The position numbers were made by a program, and so were the translations under genes. From VBDM01 sp035702665 (GTDB taxonomy: Bacteria > Pseudomonadota > Gammaproteobacteria > Burkholderiales > SG8-39), in assembly GCA_035702665.1 (NCBI GenBank), contig DASSQD010000087.1:1-13965 (forward strand): 13,965 nucleotides of DNA, in the 5' to 3' direction. The notes below the pieces were generated by a model that saw nothing but the letters and a program-made list of their open reading frames with translations, searched no databases and was not told the DNA's origin. Shown here piece by piece: positions 13,066 through 13,965 of the stretch (position 1 is the first letter of the stretch; each line of letters begins with the position of its first letter).

Positions 13066-13965
13066 CTAGATCACCACCTTGGTTTCGATGCCCCTCGGGA
13101 AGATCTCCTCGGGGGTAAAGCGGCGGTGGGCGATGCCCTGCTGGTGCGTATATAGCGCCATCTGCTCCCAGGTCGCGCGGTTCGCCGCGACGCCGTAGGG
13201 GAAAGGATCGCCGCCGAATCGGTCGCGCATCCTGCGCGCGTAAGTCGAGAGCCACGCGAGCGGGTAGCGCGACACCGCGGGGTCGAGCAGGCGCTCGATG
13301 CTGCGGCGCTTGGACTCCTCGAACGCGTTGTAGAGATTGCGCGCGGCCCAGGGATGCGCGTCGACGATGCTCTTCTTCATCGCGATGATGTGCATGATCG
13401 GCCAGACCTTGGTGCGCTCGTAATACTTCTCTTCCATCTCGAGGTACTCCGGGAACAGACGCGCGACATCCGGATGGCCTTCGAGGAAGCAGGTCGGCGG
13501 CCTCGCGATGATCGCGCAATCGATCTCGCCCGAGGCGAGGAGCTGCGACAGCGACTTGTCGGCGACGCGCGTGAGCTTCACGCCTTTCGGAAGGTCGAGC
13601 TCGACCTTCTCCTCGCGGCCGGGCGCGTTGGCCCCGGCCTGATACCAGTGCACATCCTCGAGCTTCACTCCCATCTCGTTGTGCATCCAGCCGCGCATGT
13701 ACACCGCGGCCGAGTGCGCCCATTCGGGCGAGCCGATTTTCCTGCCTTTCAGGTCCTCCACCTTCCTGATCCCGCTCTTCCTGTTCACGTAGAAGGAGCT
13801 GAAGCGGAACAGGCGGGAGCACACCACCGGCAGGCCGATGATGTCGCTGTCCTCGCGGGTCACCTGCGCAGCGAACTTGGCGAACGACAGCTCGGACAGG
13901 TCGAACTCGCGGTTCGCGGTGAAGCGCGCGAAGCATTCGTGGTGGCCGAGCGTCAGCCAGTTGTG
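13066..13965 (-). CDS. 4,5-dihydroxyphthalate decarboxylase-like / ABC substrate-binding-fold protein (5' end outside window)
   Basis: The reading frame runs open to the window edge, giving the last 299 residues; the first residues visible are HNWLTLGHHE. A GTG at 13863 is internal and not the start. The sequence resembles the family annotated as 4,5-dihydroxyphthalate decarboxylase, which shares the type II periplasmic-binding fold: LPVVCSRLFRFSSFYVNRKS, DLKGRKIGSPEWAHSAAVYMR, DVHWYQAGAN and ASGEIDCAIIARPP are present in order. Many relatives are stand-alone binding proteins and not decarboxylases, and no catalytic proof can be read here. No signal peptide can be judged because the N terminus is missing. 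The gene converges on the sigma-factor gene with only 2 bp between stops and no visible terminator. Confidence 0.78.
   Translation of the reverse strand, partial: HNWLTLGHHECFARFTANREFDLSELSFAKFAAQVTREDSDIIGLPVVCSRLFRFSSFYVNRKSGIRKVEDLKGRKIGSPEWAHSAAVYMRGWMHNEMGVKLEDVHWYQAGANAPGREEKVELDLPKGVKLTRVADKSLSQLLASGEIDCAIIARPPTCFLEGHPDVARLFPEYLEMEEKYYERTKVWPIMHIIAMKKSIVDAHPWAARNLYNAFEESKRRSIERLLDPAVSRYPLAWLSTYARRMRDRFGGDPFPYGVAANRATWEQMALYTHQQGIAHRRFTPEEIFPRGIETKVVI

Noticed and set aside
12065..13936. 623-codon open frame on the minus strand across the sigma gene and the right-edge gene
   Set aside because: It overlaps two well-supported genes in other frames and has no recognisable domain; Arg-rich shadow translation.

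Overview
The window is high-GC, densely packed bacterial DNA. Genes overlap or nearly abut, GTG starts are common, and the content mixes stand-alone solute-binding folds, class II aldolases, an ABC-2 exporter and an ECF42/DGPF locus. This points to a Betaproteobacterium (Burkholderiales-like), probably environmental. The assignment is by gene style only, since the window has no rRNA or marker gene. No tRNA, rRNA, CRISPR array, insertion sequence or phage gene was seen.

Left part (1-3955) has a metal and oxidative-stress flavour. It opens with the 3' end of an Fe/Mn superoxide dismutase-rhodanese fusion, followed by a stand-alone ModA-like periplasmic binding protein. Convergent to these is a LysR regulator. 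Divergent from the LysR gene is a TerC/YjbE-type membrane protein, translationally coupled to a universal stress protein with a C-terminal membrane helix. The 366-bp gap between lysR and terC holds the most striking element of the window: a well-formed yybP-ykoY (manganese) riboswitch. It points at the LysR gene, not at the TerC gene with which this RNA class is usually associated. The same gap carries a cluster of GCGATG/CATCGC repeats that could be LysR operators.

Middle part (3974-7229) has two tandem class II aldolase/adducin enzymes on the minus strand. Divergent from them is a two-gene ABC-2 exporter (ATPase and permease, overlapping ATGA).

Right part (7322-13063) looks like one seven-gene operon. 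A promoter resembling the published ECF42 motif (TGTCGA, 17-nt spacer, CGTC) and a 5' hairpin precede, in order: a DGPF/YCII protein, a DHA2-type MFS exporter, a PhnB-like VOC protein, an OFA-like MFS transporter, a DUF1428 protein, a second DGPF/YCII protein, and an ECF42 sigma factor with a C-terminal TPR-like extension. The arrangement implies the sigma factor transcribes its own operon. Ending 2 nt after it on the opposite strand is a partial gene with the 4,5-dihydroxyphthalate decarboxylase / periplasmic-binding fold, running off the right edge.
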